NCBI RefSeq assembly: GCF_019232825.1
Contig: NZ_JAFAND010000110.1
Location: forward strand, 1 to 51,983
Direction of reading: 5' to 3'
DNA from: Paludibacterium sp.
Lineage (GTDB): Bacteria; Pseudomonadota; Gammaproteobacteria; Burkholderiales; Chromobacteriaceae
DNA length: 51,983 nt
How positions within the stretch are numbered: the stretch's first letter is position 1; the number at the start of each line of letters is the position of its first letter. Shown piece by piece: positions 1-12,344 of this stretch. The notes under the pieces were generated by a model. That model searched no databases and was not told where the DNA came from. It saw only the letters and a program-made list of their open reading frames with translations. The position numbers were made by a program, and so were the translations under genes.

Positions 1-34
1 GAGGCGGCTTTTTGGTGGCCGAGCGGCGACCGAC

Positions 35-1315
<1,281 letters not shown>

Positions 1316-1785
1316 ACGTTACCCTTCATCGATGTGTTTCTTCCAAGTCGCCGGCAAGCGACTTCCTCGTGGCCGCCACCGGCAGGGGGTAAGTGTCCGG
1401 TGGCGAAGCAGTTCCGGGATTTCCGGGGCCGTTTTCTCTCTTTGCGACGGCCGTCGTTGGGGTGGCGCGGCCGCTATAAGACGTCATATGACGTTTATGT
1501 TGTGGACTTATTTAAGCATAAATAATTGTGCTTGTGTGCAGCGCAGCACAGAAAAATCCTTTATTTTCAATTGCTAACAATTTTGAGCGAAAACGAACAG
1601 AAATCGGGTTATTTATTTTGCATTTCCGAATAGAGGTGGGCGAAAGCGCGCATGGATGCGGCAATGATGCTATTGATTCGATATGAAGATTTTATGTCGC
1701 GCGCGATGAACCTCTTGAATTCGGCGCCAAAGACCTTACTTTGCAAAAAGTTAACGTTTAGTAGCCGATCCATCGAGGACCCGCC
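1316..1785. promoter_or_regulatory. Divergent aceA/grpE control region
   Basis: No gene is supported in this 470-bp stretch. It becomes AT-rich around 1490-1700, unlike the flanking coding DNA. It holds a perfect 14-bp palindrome ACGTCATATGACGT (1481-1494), an interrupted inverted repeat TTATTTA-AGCA-TAAATAA (1508-1525) on the aceA side, and a heat-shock-type promoter on the grpE side (1714-1741). The palindromes are plausible operator sites for aceA, but no regulator can be named from sequence. Confidence 0.5.
1714..1741 (+). promoter_or_regulatory. Candidate sigma-32 heat-shock promoter of grpE-dnaK-dnaJ
   Basis: CTTGAA at 1714-1719 matches the sigma-32 -35 core exactly. After 14 bases CCTTACTT (1734-1741) loosely matches the CCCCATNT -10. 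It lies 45 bases before the grpE ATG, the right place for a chaperone operon promoter. The assignment rests on motif and position only; the -10 match is imperfect. Confidence 0.5.
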
Positions 1786-2319
1786 ATGCAGGAAAAACCG
1801 GAAAGCGCCGCCACGGAAGCGGTAGAGGCCGTCGAGACGACGGAATCGCATACCGAGATCATCAGCGAAGCCAGCGCCGAAGAGCGCATCGGCGTATTGG
1901 AGGCCGAGCTGGCCCAAGTCAAGGATCAGTACCTGAGAAGCAAAGCGGACATGGAGAATGCGCGCCGCCGTTATCAGGAAGAACTGGCGAGCACGCAGAA
2001 GTACGCGATCAACAAATTCGCCATGGAGCTGTTGAGCGTCAAGGATAGCCTGGAGATGGCGCTGTCCGACCAAAGCGGCCAGTTCGACAACCTCAAGTTC
2101 GGCGTGGATCTGACGCTCAAGCAGCTCGTCAGCGCGTTCGAAAAGGTTCAGATCGAAGAGATCAATCCGCTGGGGCAACCGCTCGATCCGCACAAGCACC
2201 AGGCGATCAGCAGCGAGGCTGCCGAGGCCGAGGCCAATACCGTCGTGCGCGTGATGCAGAAGGGCTATTGCATCGCCGACCGCCTGCTGCGCCCGGCGAT
2301 GGTGGTGGTGGCGAAATAA
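1786..2319 (+). CDS. grpE: Nucleotide exchange factor GrpE
   Basis: Releases ADP from DnaK and so drives the chaperone cycle, as a homodimer in the cytoplasm. The 177-residue protein has the family architecture: an acidic disordered N-terminus (about 1-35), a long coiled-coil helix (about 40-90, with YLRSKADMENARRRYQEEL), and the C-terminal beta domain ending PAMVVVAK. The start follows GAGGAC and fits the usual length. It precedes dnaK by 118 bp and dnaJ follows, a standard heat-shock cluster. Confidence 0.96.
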   Translation: MQEKPESAATEAVEAVETTESHTEIISEASAEERIGVLEAELAQVKDQYLRSKADMENARRRYQEELASTQKYAINKFAMELLSVKDSLEMALSDQSGQFDNLKFGVDLTLKQLVSAFEKVQIEEINPLGQPLDPHKHQAISSEAAEAEANTVVRVMQKGYCIADRLLRPAMVVVAK

Positions 2320-2437
2320 CTGTCGGAAAGTACTGGCAAGACTCTTGAAAAAGTGCATTTCGCCACGACTTGCAGAACATGAATCAAGAAGGCCGCACGA
2401 TCAGCGCGGTTTTCCACCGAATTAAAAGGGAAACACT

Positions 2438-4354
2438 ATGGGCAAAATCATTGGCATTGACCTCGGCACCACCAACTCCTGCGTTGCCGTGGTAGAAAAC
2501 GGCAACCCGAAAGTCATCGAGAACGCCGAAGGCAACCGCACCACCCCGTCGATCATCGCCTACATGGAAGACGGCGAGATCCTGGTGGGCGCCCCGGCCA
2601 AGCGCCAGGCGGTGACGAACCCGAAGAACACCCTGTACGCGATCAAGCGCCTGATCGGCCGCCGCTTCGAGGACAAGGAAGTGCAGAAGGACATCGACCT
2701 GATGCCGTTCGAGATCATGAAGGCCAAGAACGGCGACGCCTGGGTCAAGGTGCGCGACGGCGAACAAGCGCCGCCGCAGATCTCGGCCGAAGTGCTGCGT
2801 AAGATGAAAAAGGCCGCTGAAGACTATCTGGGCGAGGAAGTGACCGAAGCGGTGATCACCGTGCCGGCCTACTTCAACGACAGCCAGCGTCAGGCGACCA
2901 AGGACGCCGGCCGCATCGCCGGCCTGGAAGTCAAGCGCATCATCAACGAGCCGACCGCCGCGGCGCTGGCTTTCGGCCTGGCCAAGCAGGAAGGCGACCG
3001 CAAGATCGCGGTTTATGACCTGGGCGGCGGCACGTTCGACATTTCGATCATCGAAATCGCCGACGTCGACGGCGAACACCAGTTCGAGGTGTTGTCGACC
3101 AACGGCGACACCTTCCTCGGCGGCGAAGACTTCGACCAGCGCGTGATCGACTACATCATCGCCGAGTTCAAGCGCGACCAGGGCGTGGATCTGAAGCAGG
3201 ACGTGATGGCGCTGCAACGTCTGAAGGAAGCGGCAGAAAAGGCCAAGATCGAGCTGTCCTCCAGCCAGCAGACCGAAGTCAACCTGCCGTACATCACCAT
3301 GGACGCCACCGGCCCGAAACACTTGGCGATGAAGATTACCCGCGCCAAGTTCGAATCGCTGGTGGAAGACCTGATCGAACGCTCGATCGAGCCGTGCCGC
3401 GTGGCCCTGAAGGACGCCGGCCTGTCGATCGGCGACATTCAAGACGTGATCCTGGTCGGCGGCCAAACCCGCATGCCCAAGGTGATCGATAAGGTGAAGG
3501 AATTCTTCGGCAAGGAACCGCGCCGCGACGTCAACCCGGACGAAGCCGTGGCCGTCGGCGCCGCGATCCAAGGCTCGGTATTGTCGGGCGAACGCAAGGA
3601 CGTGCTGCTGCTGGACGTGACCCCGCTGTCGCTGGGCATCGAGACCATGGGTGGCGTGATGACCAAGCTGATCCAGAAGAACACCACGATCCCGACCAAG
3701 GCGACCCAGACCTTCTCGACCGCCGAAGACAATCAGACCGCGGTGACCATTCACGTGCTGCAAGGCGAGCGCGAGCGCGCCGCGGCCAACAAGAGCCTGG
3801 GCCAGTTCAACTTGGCGGATATCCCGCCGGCGCCGCGCGGCATGCCGCAGATCGAAGTCACCTTCGATATCGACGCCAACGGTATCCTGCATGTGAGCGC
3901 CAAGGACAAGGCGACCGGCAAGCAAGCCAACATCACCATCCAGGCGTCCAGCGGCTTGTCCGAGCAGGAAATCCAGAACATGATCAAGGACGCCGAGGCC
4001 AACGCCGAGGAAGACCGCAAACTGCATGAACTGGTGACCGCGCGCAACCAGGGCGAGTCGCTGGTGCATTCGGTCAAGAAATCGCTGACCGACTTCGGCG
4101 ATAAGGTGTCGGCGGAAGAGAAGAGCGCGATCGAGGCCGCCATCAAGGAAGTCGAGGACGTGCTCAAGGGCGAGGACAAGGAAGCCATCGACGCCAAGGT
4201 GGAAGCGTTGATGAAGGTGTCGCACAAGCTGGCCGAGCAGATGTACGCCGCGCAGAACCCCGAGGGCGAACAGCAGGCGGCGGCCGGCGCCGACAAGCAC
4301 GACGACGGTAACGTGGTCGACGCCGAGTTCGAAGAAGTTAAGGACAAAAAGTAA
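2438..4354 (+). CDS. dnaK: Molecular chaperone DnaK (Hsp70)
   Basis: ATP-dependent Hsp70 that binds exposed hydrophobic segments and works with DnaJ and GrpE. At 638 residues it is full length. The N-terminal phosphate-binding signature [15 protein letters not shown] is at residues 5-19, later ATPase signatures include [16 protein letters not shown] and [13 protein letters not shown], and the substrate domain begins near [14 protein letters not shown]. The C-terminus ends in the conserved acidic tail [11 protein letters not shown]. The ribosome site AAAGGGAAA lies just before the ATG. It is the central gene of the grpE-dnaK-dnaJ operon. Confidence 0.98.
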   Translation: MGKIIGIDLGTTNSCVAVVENGNPKVIENAEGNRTTPSIIAYMEDGEILVGAPAKRQAVTNPKNTLYAIKRLIGRRFEDKEVQKDIDLMPFEIMKAKNGDAWVKVRDGEQAPPQISAEVLRKMKKAAEDYLGEEVTEAVITVPAYFNDSQRQATKDAGRIAGLEVKRIINEPTAAALAFGLAKQEGDRKIAVYDLGGGTFDISIIEIADVDGEHQFEVLSTNGDTFLGGEDFDQRVIDYIIAEFKRDQGVDLKQDVMALQRLKEAAEKAKIELSSSQQTEVNLPYITMDATGPKHLAMKITRAKFESLVEDLIERSIEPCRVALKDAGLSIGDIQDVILVGGQTRMPKVIDKVKEFFGKEPRRDVNPDEAVAVGAAIQGSVLSGERKDVLLLDVTPLSLGIETMGGVMTKLIQKNTTIPTKATQTFSTAEDNQTAVTIHVLQGERERAAANKSLGQFNLADIPPAPRGMPQIEVTFDIDANGILHVSAKDKATGKQANITIQASSGLSEQEIQNMIKDAEANAEEDRKLHELVTARNQGESLVHSVKKSLTDFGDKVSAEEKSAIEAAIKEVEDVLKGEDKEAIDAKVEALMKVSHKLAEQMYAAQNPEGEQQAAAGADKHDDGNVVDAEFEEVKDKK

Positions 4355-4421
4355 TCCTTCGTTCCACTGAGAGCACAGGGCGCCTGCAAGGGGGCTCTGT
4401 GCTTTGTTACTGGTCAAGCAC

Positions 4422-5546
4422 ATGTCAAAACGAGATTACTACGAAGTACTGGGGGTCAACCGCGACGCCGCCGAGGAAGACATCAAAAAGGCCTACCGCA
4501 AGCTGGCGATGAAATACCATCCGGATCGCAATCCGGATAGCAAGGAAGCCGAGGACAAGTTCAAGCAGGTGAAGGAAGCCTACGAGATTCTGTCCGATGG
4601 GCAAAAGCGCGCGGCCTACGACCAGTTCGGCCATGCCGGGGTCGACCAGAACGCCGGTGCCGGCGGCTTCCGCGGCGGCCAGGGCTTTGGTGATTTCTCC
4701 GACGCGTTCTCCGATATTTTCGGCGACATTTTCGGCGGCAGCCGCGGCGGCCGCGCTCAGGTGTTCCGCGGCGCCGACCTGCGCTACAACATGGAAATCT
4801 CGCTGGAAGAGGCGGCGCGCGGTTGCGAGCGCCAGATCCGCATTCCGGCGCACGAGCACTGCGACACCTGCCACGGCACCGGCGCCAAGCCAGGCACGCA
4901 GCCCAAGACCTGCGCCACCTGCGGCGGCCATGGTCAAGTGCGCATGAGTCAGGGCTTCTTCTCGGTGCAGCAAACCTGCCCGACCTGCCATGGCACCGGC
5001 AAGCAGATTACCGATCCGTGCCCGAAGTGCCACGGCGCCGGTCAGATCAAGACCACCAAGACGCTCAACGTCAAAATCCCGGCCGGGGTCGATGAGGGCG
5101 ATCGCATTCGCCTGGCGGGCGAAGGCGAGCCGGGAGAGAACGGCGGCCCCAACGGCGATTTGTACGTGGTGACGCACATCAAGCCGCACGCGGTGTTCCA
5201 GCGCGAGGCGATGGACCTGCACTGCGAAATGCCGATCAGCTTCACCACCGCGGCGCTGGGTGGCGAGGTGGAAATCCCCACGCTCGACGGCATGGCCAAG
5301 GTCAAGATCAGCGGCGAGACCCAAAGCGGCCGCGTCTACCGTTTGCGCGGCAAGGGCATCAAGGCTGTGCGCGGCAATACCTATGGCGATCTGATGTGCC
5401 ACGTGGTGGTGGAAACGCCGGTCAATCTGACCGAGCGGCAAAAGGAATTGCTGCGCGAGTTCGAGGAAATCAGCCAACAGGACGTCTCGGCGCACAACCC
5501 GCGCGCCAAGTCGTTCATGGACAAGCTGAAGGACTTCTTCTCCTGA
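4422..5546 (+). CDS. dnaJ: Co-chaperone DnaJ (Hsp40)
   Basis: Stimulates DnaK ATPase and delivers substrates. The 374-residue type I Hsp40 has a J domain with YHPDRNPD (the HPD loop), a Gly/Phe-rich linker (about 75-115), four CxxCxGxG zinc modules ([32 protein letters not shown]) and a C-terminal substrate domain. The ATG at 4422 gives the family start [11 protein letters not shown]; an upstream in-frame TTG at 4404 would add six non-conserved residues and is not preferred. A terminator follows the stop. Confidence 0.97.
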   Translation: MSKRDYYEVLGVNRDAAEEDIKKAYRKLAMKYHPDRNPDSKEAEDKFKQVKEAYEILSDGQKRAAYDQFGHAGVDQNAGAGGFRGGQGFGDFSDAFSDIFGDIFGGSRGGRAQVFRGADLRYNMEISLEEAARGCERQIRIPAHEHCDTCHGTGAKPGTQPKTCATCGGHGQVRMSQGFFSVQQTCPTCHGTGKQITDPCPKCHGAGQIKTTKTLNVKIPAGVDEGDRIRLAGEGEPGENGGPNGDLYVVTHIKPHAVFQREAMDLHCEMPISFTTAALGGEVEIPTLDGMAKVKISGETQSGRVYRLRGKGIKAVRGNTYGDLMCHVVVETPVNLTERQKELLREFEEISQQDVSAHNPRAKSFMDKLKDFFS

Positions 5547-5573
5547 TTGGCTCGCACGCCACACTTTAGGCAC

Positions 5574-5609
5574 AAAAAAACCCGCATATCATGGATTTGC
5601 GGGTTTTTT
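5574..5609. terminator. Rho-independent terminator after dnaJ
   Basis: CCCGCA (5581-5586) and TGCGGG (5598-5603) form a short stem with an 11-base loop. An A-tract precedes it and a run of seven T follows, so it can act in both directions. It sits about 30 bases after the dnaJ stop. Confidence 0.8.
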
Positions 5610-5732
5610 AATGCTTTGATTCAGTAATTTTCATATTGTTTGTGCCACATTGTTTGGCTATATCGGCAAAAACTGATGCATGCCAAGCCAATCGGCGTAC
5701 AATAGCCTTGTCATTATTTAACCTGTGGAATA

Positions 5733-6934
<1,202 letters not shown>

Positions 6935-7057
6935 AACCGGGCATCTTATGGCACAGCGGCAGCCTTTTGGGGCCGGTGACGGTCGAAATCAGCGCGTGGT
7001 AACAGCGCGCAGGAGCGGCCGCGTGCCTTTCTTCCCTCAAATCGATGAGTCAACGCC

Positions 7058-8257
7058 ATGAACCACACCTATCTCGCTCATTTGGACGCCACCCTGGCCC
7101 AGATCCGCGCCGACGGATTTGAAAAACCGGAACGGGTGATCGCCACCCCGCAAGGGGCGGATGTCGCGCTCGGCAACGGCAAGCATGTCCTCAACTTCTG
7201 CGCCAACAACTATCTTGGCCTGGCCGACGATCCGCGGCTGGTCGAGGCGGCCAAAGCCGGCCTCGATCAATACGGCTACGGCTGCGCCTCGGTACGCTTC
7301 ATCTGCGGCACCCAGCAGGTGCACAAAGATCTGGAAGCGGCCATTTCGCGCTTTCTCGACACCGACGACACCATCCTGTATTCCAGCTGCTTCGACGCTA
7401 ATGGCGGGGTCTTCGAAACCCTGCTGTCCGACGAGGACGCGGTGATCTCGGACGAACTCAACCATGCCTCGATCATCGATGGCGTGCGTTTGTGCAAGGC
7501 GCAGCGCTACCGCTACAAGAACAACGACATGGCCGATCTGGAAGCGCAGCTCAAGGCGGCCGACGCCGCCGGCGCGCGTTTCAAGCTGGTCGTTACCGAC
7601 GGCGTGTTCTCGATGGACGGCATCATCGCCGATCTGAAGTCGCTGTGCGAAGTGGCCGACCGCTACGGCGCGCTGGTGATGGTCGACGATTCGCACGCGG
7701 TCGGCTTCATCGGCGAGCACGGCGCCGGCACGCCCGAGCTGTGCGGCGTGGCCGACCGGGTCGACATCTACACCGGCACGCTGGGCAAGGCGCTCGGTGG
7801 CGCCTCCGGCGGTTATGTGTCGGGGCGCAAGGCGATCGTCGAGCTGCTGCGTCAGCGCTCGCGTCCCTACCTGTTCTCCAATAGCCTTGCGCCGGCGATT
7901 GCCGCGGCGAGCCTCAAGGTGTTCGAGATCCTCGCCGAGGACGGCGCGCGCATGCGCGCCAACCTCAAGCGCAATGCCGAGCTGTTCCGCCAGAAGATGA
8001 GCGCGGCCGGCTTTACCCTGGTGCCGGGCCAGCACCCGATCATTCCGGTGATGCTGGGCGACGCGCGCCTGGCGGCGGAAATGGCGGCCGCGCTGCTGTC
8101 AGAGGGCGTGTACGTCATCGGCTTCTCCTTCCCCGTGGTGCCCAAGGGTAAAGCGCGCATCCGCACGCAGATGTCGGCGGCGCACACCGCGGAGCAAGTC
8201 GAACTGGCGGTGAGCGCGTTCATTCGCGTCGGCCGTGAGCTAGGCGTGATCGCCTGA
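7058..8257 (+). CDS. kbl: Glycine C-acetyltransferase (2-amino-3-ketobutyrate CoA ligase)
   Basis: PLP enzyme that splits 2-amino-3-ketobutyrate with CoA into glycine and acetyl-CoA, the second step of threonine degradation. The 399 residues match the E. coli enzyme length (398). The fold type I PLP lysine lies in [16 protein letters not shown], and [10 protein letters not shown] carries the cofactor aspartate and histidine. tdh follows 55 bases downstream, the usual kbl-tdh operon. Confidence 0.97.
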   Translation: MNHTYLAHLDATLAQIRADGFEKPERVIATPQGADVALGNGKHVLNFCANNYLGLADDPRLVEAAKAGLDQYGYGCASVRFICGTQQVHKDLEAAISRFLDTDDTILYSSCFDANGGVFETLLSDEDAVISDELNHASIIDGVRLCKAQRYRYKNNDMADLEAQLKAADAAGARFKLVVTDGVFSMDGIIADLKSLCEVADRYGALVMVDDSHAVGFIGEHGAGTPELCGVADRVDIYTGTLGKALGGASGGYVSGRKAIVELLRQRSRPYLFSNSLAPAIAAASLKVFEILAEDGARMRANLKRNAELFRQKMSAAGFTLVPGQHPIIPVMLGDARLAAEMAAALLSEGVYVIGFSFPVVPKGKARIRTQMSAAHTAEQVELAVSAFIRVGRELGVIA

Positions 8258-8312
8258 GGTCTTTGATGAGACATAACCGGCGCGGCGGATGCCGCGCCAG
8301 GGAGACAGAACA

Positions 8313-9338
8313 ATGAAAGCGCTGGCAAAACTCAAGTCTGAACGCGGGTTGTGGCTGACCGATGTGGCCAAACCCGAAATCGGTCACAACGATCTGTTGA
8401 TCCAGATCCGTAAAACCGCCATCTGCGGTACCGACATCCATATCTACAACTGGGACGAATGGGCGCAGAAGACCATTCCGGTGCCGATGCACGTCGGTCA
8501 TGAATATGTCGGCGTGGTGGCGGGCATGGGCTCGGAGGTCACCGGCTTCGAGATCGGCGATCGCGTTTCCGGCGAAGGCCACATCACCTGTGGCCATTGC
8601 CGCAATTGCCGTGCCGGCCGTCGCCACTTGTGCCGCAACACCGTCGGTGTCGGCGTCAACCGCGAGGGCGCGTTCGCCGAATACCTGGTGATCCCGGCGT
8701 TCAATGCCTTCAAGATTCCGACGGACATCTCCGATGATCTGGCGTCGATCTTCGATCCGTTCGGCAATGCCGTGCACACCGCGCTGTCGTTCAATCTGGT
8801 GGGCGAGGATGTGCTGATCACCGGCGCGGGCCCGATCGGCATCATGGCCGTGGCTATCGCCCGCCACGTCGGCGCGCGCCACGTGGTGATCACCGACGTC
8901 AACGACTACCGGCTGGAACTGGCGCGCAAGATGGGCGCGAGCCGCGCGGTCAACGTGGCGCGCGAGGATCTGCGCCAGGTGATGGGCGAATTGCATATGT
9001 GCGAGGGCTTCGACGTGGGACTGGAGATGTCCGGCAACCCGCAGGCGTTCCGCCAGATGCTCGAAACCATGAACCACGGCGGCAAGGTCGCGCTCCTTGG
9101 CATTCCGCCGGCCAACACCGCGATCGACTGGAACCAGGTGATCTTCAAGGGCTTGGAAATCAAGGGTATCTATGGCCGCGAAATGTTCGAGACCTGGTAC
9201 AAGATGGTGGCGCTGCTGCAGTCCGGCCTCGACATCTCGCCGATCATCACCCACCACTACAAGATCGACGATTTCCAGCAAGGCTTCGACGCCATGCTGT
9301 CCGGTCAGTCGGGCAAGGTGATTCTCGACTGGGCGTAA
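8313..9338 (+). CDS. tdh: L-threonine 3-dehydrogenase
   Basis: Zinc- and NAD-dependent enzyme oxidising L-threonine to 2-amino-3-ketobutyrate, the substrate of Kbl. The 341 residues match E. coli Tdh exactly in length. The catalytic zinc site is [14 protein letters not shown] plus GHEYVG, the structural zinc loop is [15 protein letters not shown], and the NAD fold is near [16 protein letters not shown] 8313 follows GGAGACAG and gives the family start MKALAKLK; an in-frame start 24 bases upstream is not needed. Confidence 0.97.
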   Translation: MKALAKLKSERGLWLTDVAKPEIGHNDLLIQIRKTAICGTDIHIYNWDEWAQKTIPVPMHVGHEYVGVVAGMGSEVTGFEIGDRVSGEGHITCGHCRNCRAGRRHLCRNTVGVGVNREGAFAEYLVIPAFNAFKIPTDISDDLASIFDPFGNAVHTALSFNLVGEDVLITGAGPIGIMAVAIARHVGARHVVITDVNDYRLELARKMGASRAVNVAREDLRQVMGELHMCEGFDVGLEMSGNPQAFRQMLETMNHGGKVALLGIPPANTAIDWNQVIFKGLEIKGIYGREMFETWYKMVALLQSGLDISPIITHHYKIDDFQQGFDAMLSGQSGKVILDWA

Positions 9339-9360
9339 GTCCCTCGACGTTCTCATTCTG

Positions 9361-9395
9361 AACCCCGCGGGTGCCCCGCGGGGTTTTGTGTTTTT
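9361..9395. terminator. Terminator between convergent tdh and the cytochrome gene
   Basis: AACCCCGCGG (9361-9370) pairs perfectly with CCGCGGGGTT (9376-9385) around a 5-base loop and is followed by T-rich DNA (TTTTGTGTTTTT). It lies between two convergent genes and mainly serves tdh. Confidence 0.8.
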
Positions 9396-9401
9396 ACGGC
9401 C

Positions 9402-10730
9402 CTAGAAGGCCATCCAGGAATAGAGGTAAAGGGTGTTGTTGTCGTGGGCGTTGGTGCCGTTGCCGTCGTAATTGGTCGCCGCGCCCAGGAAGGCGTTGTA
9501 CGCCGTGTACTGTAAGCCCAGACGCCACCATGGGCGCGGCATATAGTCGAGTTCGACGATTTGGCCGCGGGTGTTGGGGCTGCCGTTGGCGGAGGCTGGA
9601 TAGAGTAAGGCGTCTTGGCTGCCGTTGACGTTGAAGAGACCGAGCGTCAGCCCCCAGCGGCGCTGATACCAGTAGGAGATTTTTGCCTGCGCGCTGTGCA
9701 GCGTGTCTTTGGCGTTGCTTTGGTTGACGCCGAGACCGGCCTGGTTCCAATTGGCCTGCTCATCGATATACGAGGCTTGCAGGGTGATGCTGTGGGGAGC
9801 GGCCAAGTACTGGTATTGCGCATCCAGCCCCATGTCGCGCAAATGATTCGCGGGCGCGCCGTTGTTGCCGGGGACGGTGCTGACGCGGGCATCGAGCCCG
9901 AACGTGCCGATTTCGAGCGAATGCGGCCCCCAGTCCTGGTTCCAGGCTAGGCGCCAGTAGGGGTTGTTGCCTTCCAGCCGGTTGTAGAAGGTCATGCCTT
10001 GGCTAAACAGACTGAACTTGCCGTCGGCGGCCTGATAGTCGCCGAGCTCGGCATACCAGCGCTGATTGAGCCATACGTAAGCGGACAAGCCGATGGCTTG
10101 CTGCGCCAGTCCTTGGGCGATCAGCGGCGCGGGTGGCGAGTCGAGCCAGGTGTTGTACGCCAAATTGGACACTTGATACGGAAAGCCGAACACGGGCGTG
10201 CTGTTCCAGACGTCCTGCACGGTGGGGCTATTGTTGAGCGACAGCCCATAGACCAGATCCAGATCTTGGCGAGCGATATGGTCGACGAGACGCAGGTCGG
10301 TGTTGTCGCTGGTCAACCCGGCGTCGAACTGCGTATTGCCGTTGTTATCGGTGTTGGACGACAGGTTGTCGTACGTCCATTTCGATAAGATGCCCAAGTG
10401 CTCGTCCAGCTTGCCGGCGAGAAACAGGCTGCCGCCCTCGATGACGCCTTGATTGTTTTTGGGGTAGCCCTGCACGTTGTTGGCCACGCCGGTGCGAGAG
10501 GCGGTCAGCGTGGCCGACACGGGGAACAGCGAGGTGCTGCCTAGCGTATAGCCCGACAGTTTGAATGCTCTGCCCAATGGTGTGAGCTCCGGGGCGCCGA
10601 CGTGACAGGCGGCGCAATCCAGGCCGGTTTGGCGGGCGAAGGCCGGCACGGCCTGTGCCGGGGCGTGCCCGAATAGGGCAACGAGCGCGATGGCTTGCAA
10701 CAGCCTTCGCCAGGGGCGAGCGGAGGGCAT
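9402..10730 (-). CDS. Exported c-type haem protein with predicted outer-membrane beta-barrel
   Basis: 442 residues. A signal peptide (LLQAIALVALFGHAPAQA, about 10-27) is followed by one CAACH haem-binding motif (CxxCH, about 39-43). The remaining roughly 390 residues are rich in aromatic residues, Asn and Gly with alternating strand patterns, and the protein ends in phenylalanine (YLYSWMAF), typical of outer-membrane barrels. I read this as a haem plug or periplasmic domain joined to a barrel, possibly for electron transfer or small-molecule passage. Relatives are often annotated only as cytochrome c. It is a lone gene convergent to tdh, with an AT-rich upstream region. Confidence 0.7.
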   Translation of the reverse strand: MPSARPWRRLLQAIALVALFGHAPAQAVPAFARQTGLDCAACHVGAPELTPLGRAFKLSGYTLGSTSLFPVSATLTASRTGVANNVQGYPKNNQGVIEGGSLFLAGKLDEHLGILSKWTYDNLSSNTDNNGNTQFDAGLTSDNTDLRLVDHIARQDLDLVYGLSLNNSPTVQDVWNSTPVFGFPYQVSNLAYNTWLDSPPAPLIAQGLAQQAIGLSAYVWLNQRWYAELGDYQAADGKFSLFSQGMTFYNRLEGNNPYWRLAWNQDWGPHSLEIGTFGLDARVSTVPGNNGAPANHLRDMGLDAQYQYLAAPHSITLQASYIDEQANWNQAGLGVNQSNAKDTLHSAQAKISYWYQRRWGLTLGLFNVNGSQDALLYPASANGSPNTRGQIVELDYMPRPWWRLGLQYTAYNAFLGAATNYDGNGTNAHDNNTLYLYSWMAF

Positions 10731-11010
10731 GTAATTTTTCCTTTTTCGTTATTTTGACTAAATATTTTTAATTATTTATGAAATGTGAATGATACATGCC
10801 GGCGAGGGGGCGGTGACAAGGGAGGCTGGCCATAAGGCCAGTCGATTTATGGCCGGACTTGATCGGCCGGCGCAGCCCACGCCGGCGCCGTTGTGCGAAG
10901 AAAAAGGCGAACGCATGGCGAATCAAGGGCTTTGCAGCGGGCTTTGCTTTCCTACGCGCCCGCGAAACGGTAGAATCCTCGTTTAATTTTCTTTATTGCT
11001 GAACGGCGTC
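10731..11010. promoter_or_regulatory. Divergent region between the cytochrome gene and glyQ
   Basis: No gene is supported here. The cytochrome side (10735-10790) is strongly AT-rich and likely holds its promoter. A small hairpin CTGGCC-ATAA-GGCCAG lies near 10829-10844. On the glyQ side TAGAAT near 10971 is a fair -10, without a clear -35. No riboswitch fold or T-box is recognisable. Confidence 0.4.
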
Positions 11011-11907
11011 ATGCTTACTTTCCAGGAAATTATCCTTACGCTGCAGAACTATTGGAACCGCCAGGGTTGCGCCCTGCTGCAGCCTTACGATATGGAAATG
11101 GGCGCGGGGACTTCGCACACCGCGACCTTCCTGCGCGCCATCGGGCCGGAGCCGTGGAACGCGGCCTACGTGCAGCCGTCGCGCCGTCCGAAGGACGGCC
11201 GTTATGGCGAAAACCCCAACCGATTGCAGCACTATTACCAATTCCAGGTGGTGCTCAAGCCGTCGCCGTCGAATATTCAGGATTTGTATCTGGGCTCGCT
11301 GAAGGAGCTCGGTATCGATCCGACCGTGCACGACATCCGCTTTGTCGAGGACGACTGGGAAAATCCGACGCTCGGTGCCTGGGGCCTGGGTTGGGAAGTC
11401 TGGCTCAACGGCATGGAAGTGACCCAGTTCACCTACTTCCAGCAAGTCGGCGGCTTGGACTGCCGGCCGGTGCTGGGCGAAATCACCTATGGCCTGGAAC
11501 GGCTGGCCATGTACCTGCAAGGCGTGGAAAACGTCTACGACTTGACCTGGACCGTGTACCCGAACGGCCAGAAGGTCAGCTATGGCGACGTTTTCCACCA
11601 AAACGAGGTCGAGCAGTCGCGTTACAATTTCGAGCACTCGAACGTGCCGTTCCTGTTCGAGCAGTTCAATCACTTCGAAGGCGAGGCCAAGCGCCTGCTG
11701 GACGCCGGTTTGGCGCTGCCGGGCTATGAGATGATCCTCAAGGCCGCGCATGCCTTCAACCTGCTCGACGCGCGCGGCGCCATTTCGGTGACCGAGCGCG
11801 CCGCCTACATTGGCCGCATTCGCACCCTGGCGCGCCAAGTGGCGCAAGCCTATTACGACTCGCGCGAAGCGCTGGGCTTCCCGATGTGCCAGAAGAACGC
11901 CGGATGA
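11011..11907 (+). CDS. glyQ: Glycyl-tRNA synthetase alpha subunit
   Basis: Catalytic alpha subunit of the bacterial alpha2beta2 glycyl-tRNA synthetase, which charges tRNA-Gly. 298 residues from ATG 11011 ([15 protein letters not shown]), the family start; a TTG five codons earlier is rejected. Class II features include [19 protein letters not shown] and [21 protein letters not shown]. Its stop overlaps the start of the next gene as ATGA (11904-11907), and glyS follows after that small gene. Confidence 0.97.
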   Translation: MLTFQEIILTLQNYWNRQGCALLQPYDMEMGAGTSHTATFLRAIGPEPWNAAYVQPSRRPKDGRYGENPNRLQHYYQFQVVLKPSPSNIQDLYLGSLKELGIDPTVHDIRFVEDDWENPTLGAWGLGWEVWLNGMEVTQFTYFQQVGGLDCRPVLGEITYGLERLAMYLQGVENVYDLTWTVYPNGQKVSYGDVFHQNEVEQSRYNFEHSNVPFLFEQFNHFEGEAKRLLDAGLALPGYEMILKAAHAFNLLDARGAISVTERAAYIGRIRTLARQVAQAYYDSREALGFPMCQKNAG

Positions 11908-12341
11908 AGCGCGCGCTGCTGACGACAATCTGCCTCGCCGCCTGCGCCATGCCGGCGGCGGCCGAGCGTCTGGCTGATTGGCAGGTGTATCAGCAAGGGG
12001 CGGCGCTGGAGTTGTCGATCGACCGCAACGCCCTTTGGCAGACCCCCGATGGCCTGGCGCACTTCGTCAATCAGGAGCGCTTTACTCAACGCCAGTATGA
12101 CAAGCACTACCAGATCAATTACTGGATTCGCCGCACCACCGGTTACGCTGACTGCAAGAAGTATCAGTACGTGCTGGTGAGCACCGATTTCTACACCGAC
12201 ACCAACAGGCACGTCTGGTCGACGATGTATCCGGTGCCGCGCTATGCCTGGAAATGGCAGCCGGTGTACCAGGACACGCTCGCCGGCGCGATGATCGACC
12301 TGGTGTGCAGCAACCCTGCCTCGCGCAAGAAACCCGAATAA
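11904..12341 (+). CDS. Small exported protein between glyQ and glyS
   Basis: 145 residues, not recognised as a named family. An N-terminal signal peptide ([19 protein letters not shown], cleavage near AAA-ER) predicts export to the periplasm. The mature part is rich in Tyr, Trp and Arg ([22 protein letters not shown], then [12 protein letters not shown]) with two cysteines that could form a disulfide. The ATG overlaps the glyQ stop and the stop is only 3 bases before glyS, so it is tightly co-translated with both synthetase subunits. No functional link to tRNA charging is evident. Confidence 0.75.
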   Translation: MKRALLTTICLAACAMPAAAERLADWQVYQQGAALELSIDRNALWQTPDGLAHFVNQERFTQRQYDKHYQINYWIRRTTGYADCKKYQYVLVSTDFYTDTNRHVWSTMYPVPRYAWKWQPVYQDTLAGAMIDLVCSNPASRKKPE

Positions 12342-12344
12342 GCC

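Noticed and set aside
2384-4423. Long minus-strand reading frame (679 codons) opposite dnaK
   Set aside because: It mirrors dnaK codons in GC-rich DNA, shows no family motif, and dnaK is certain.
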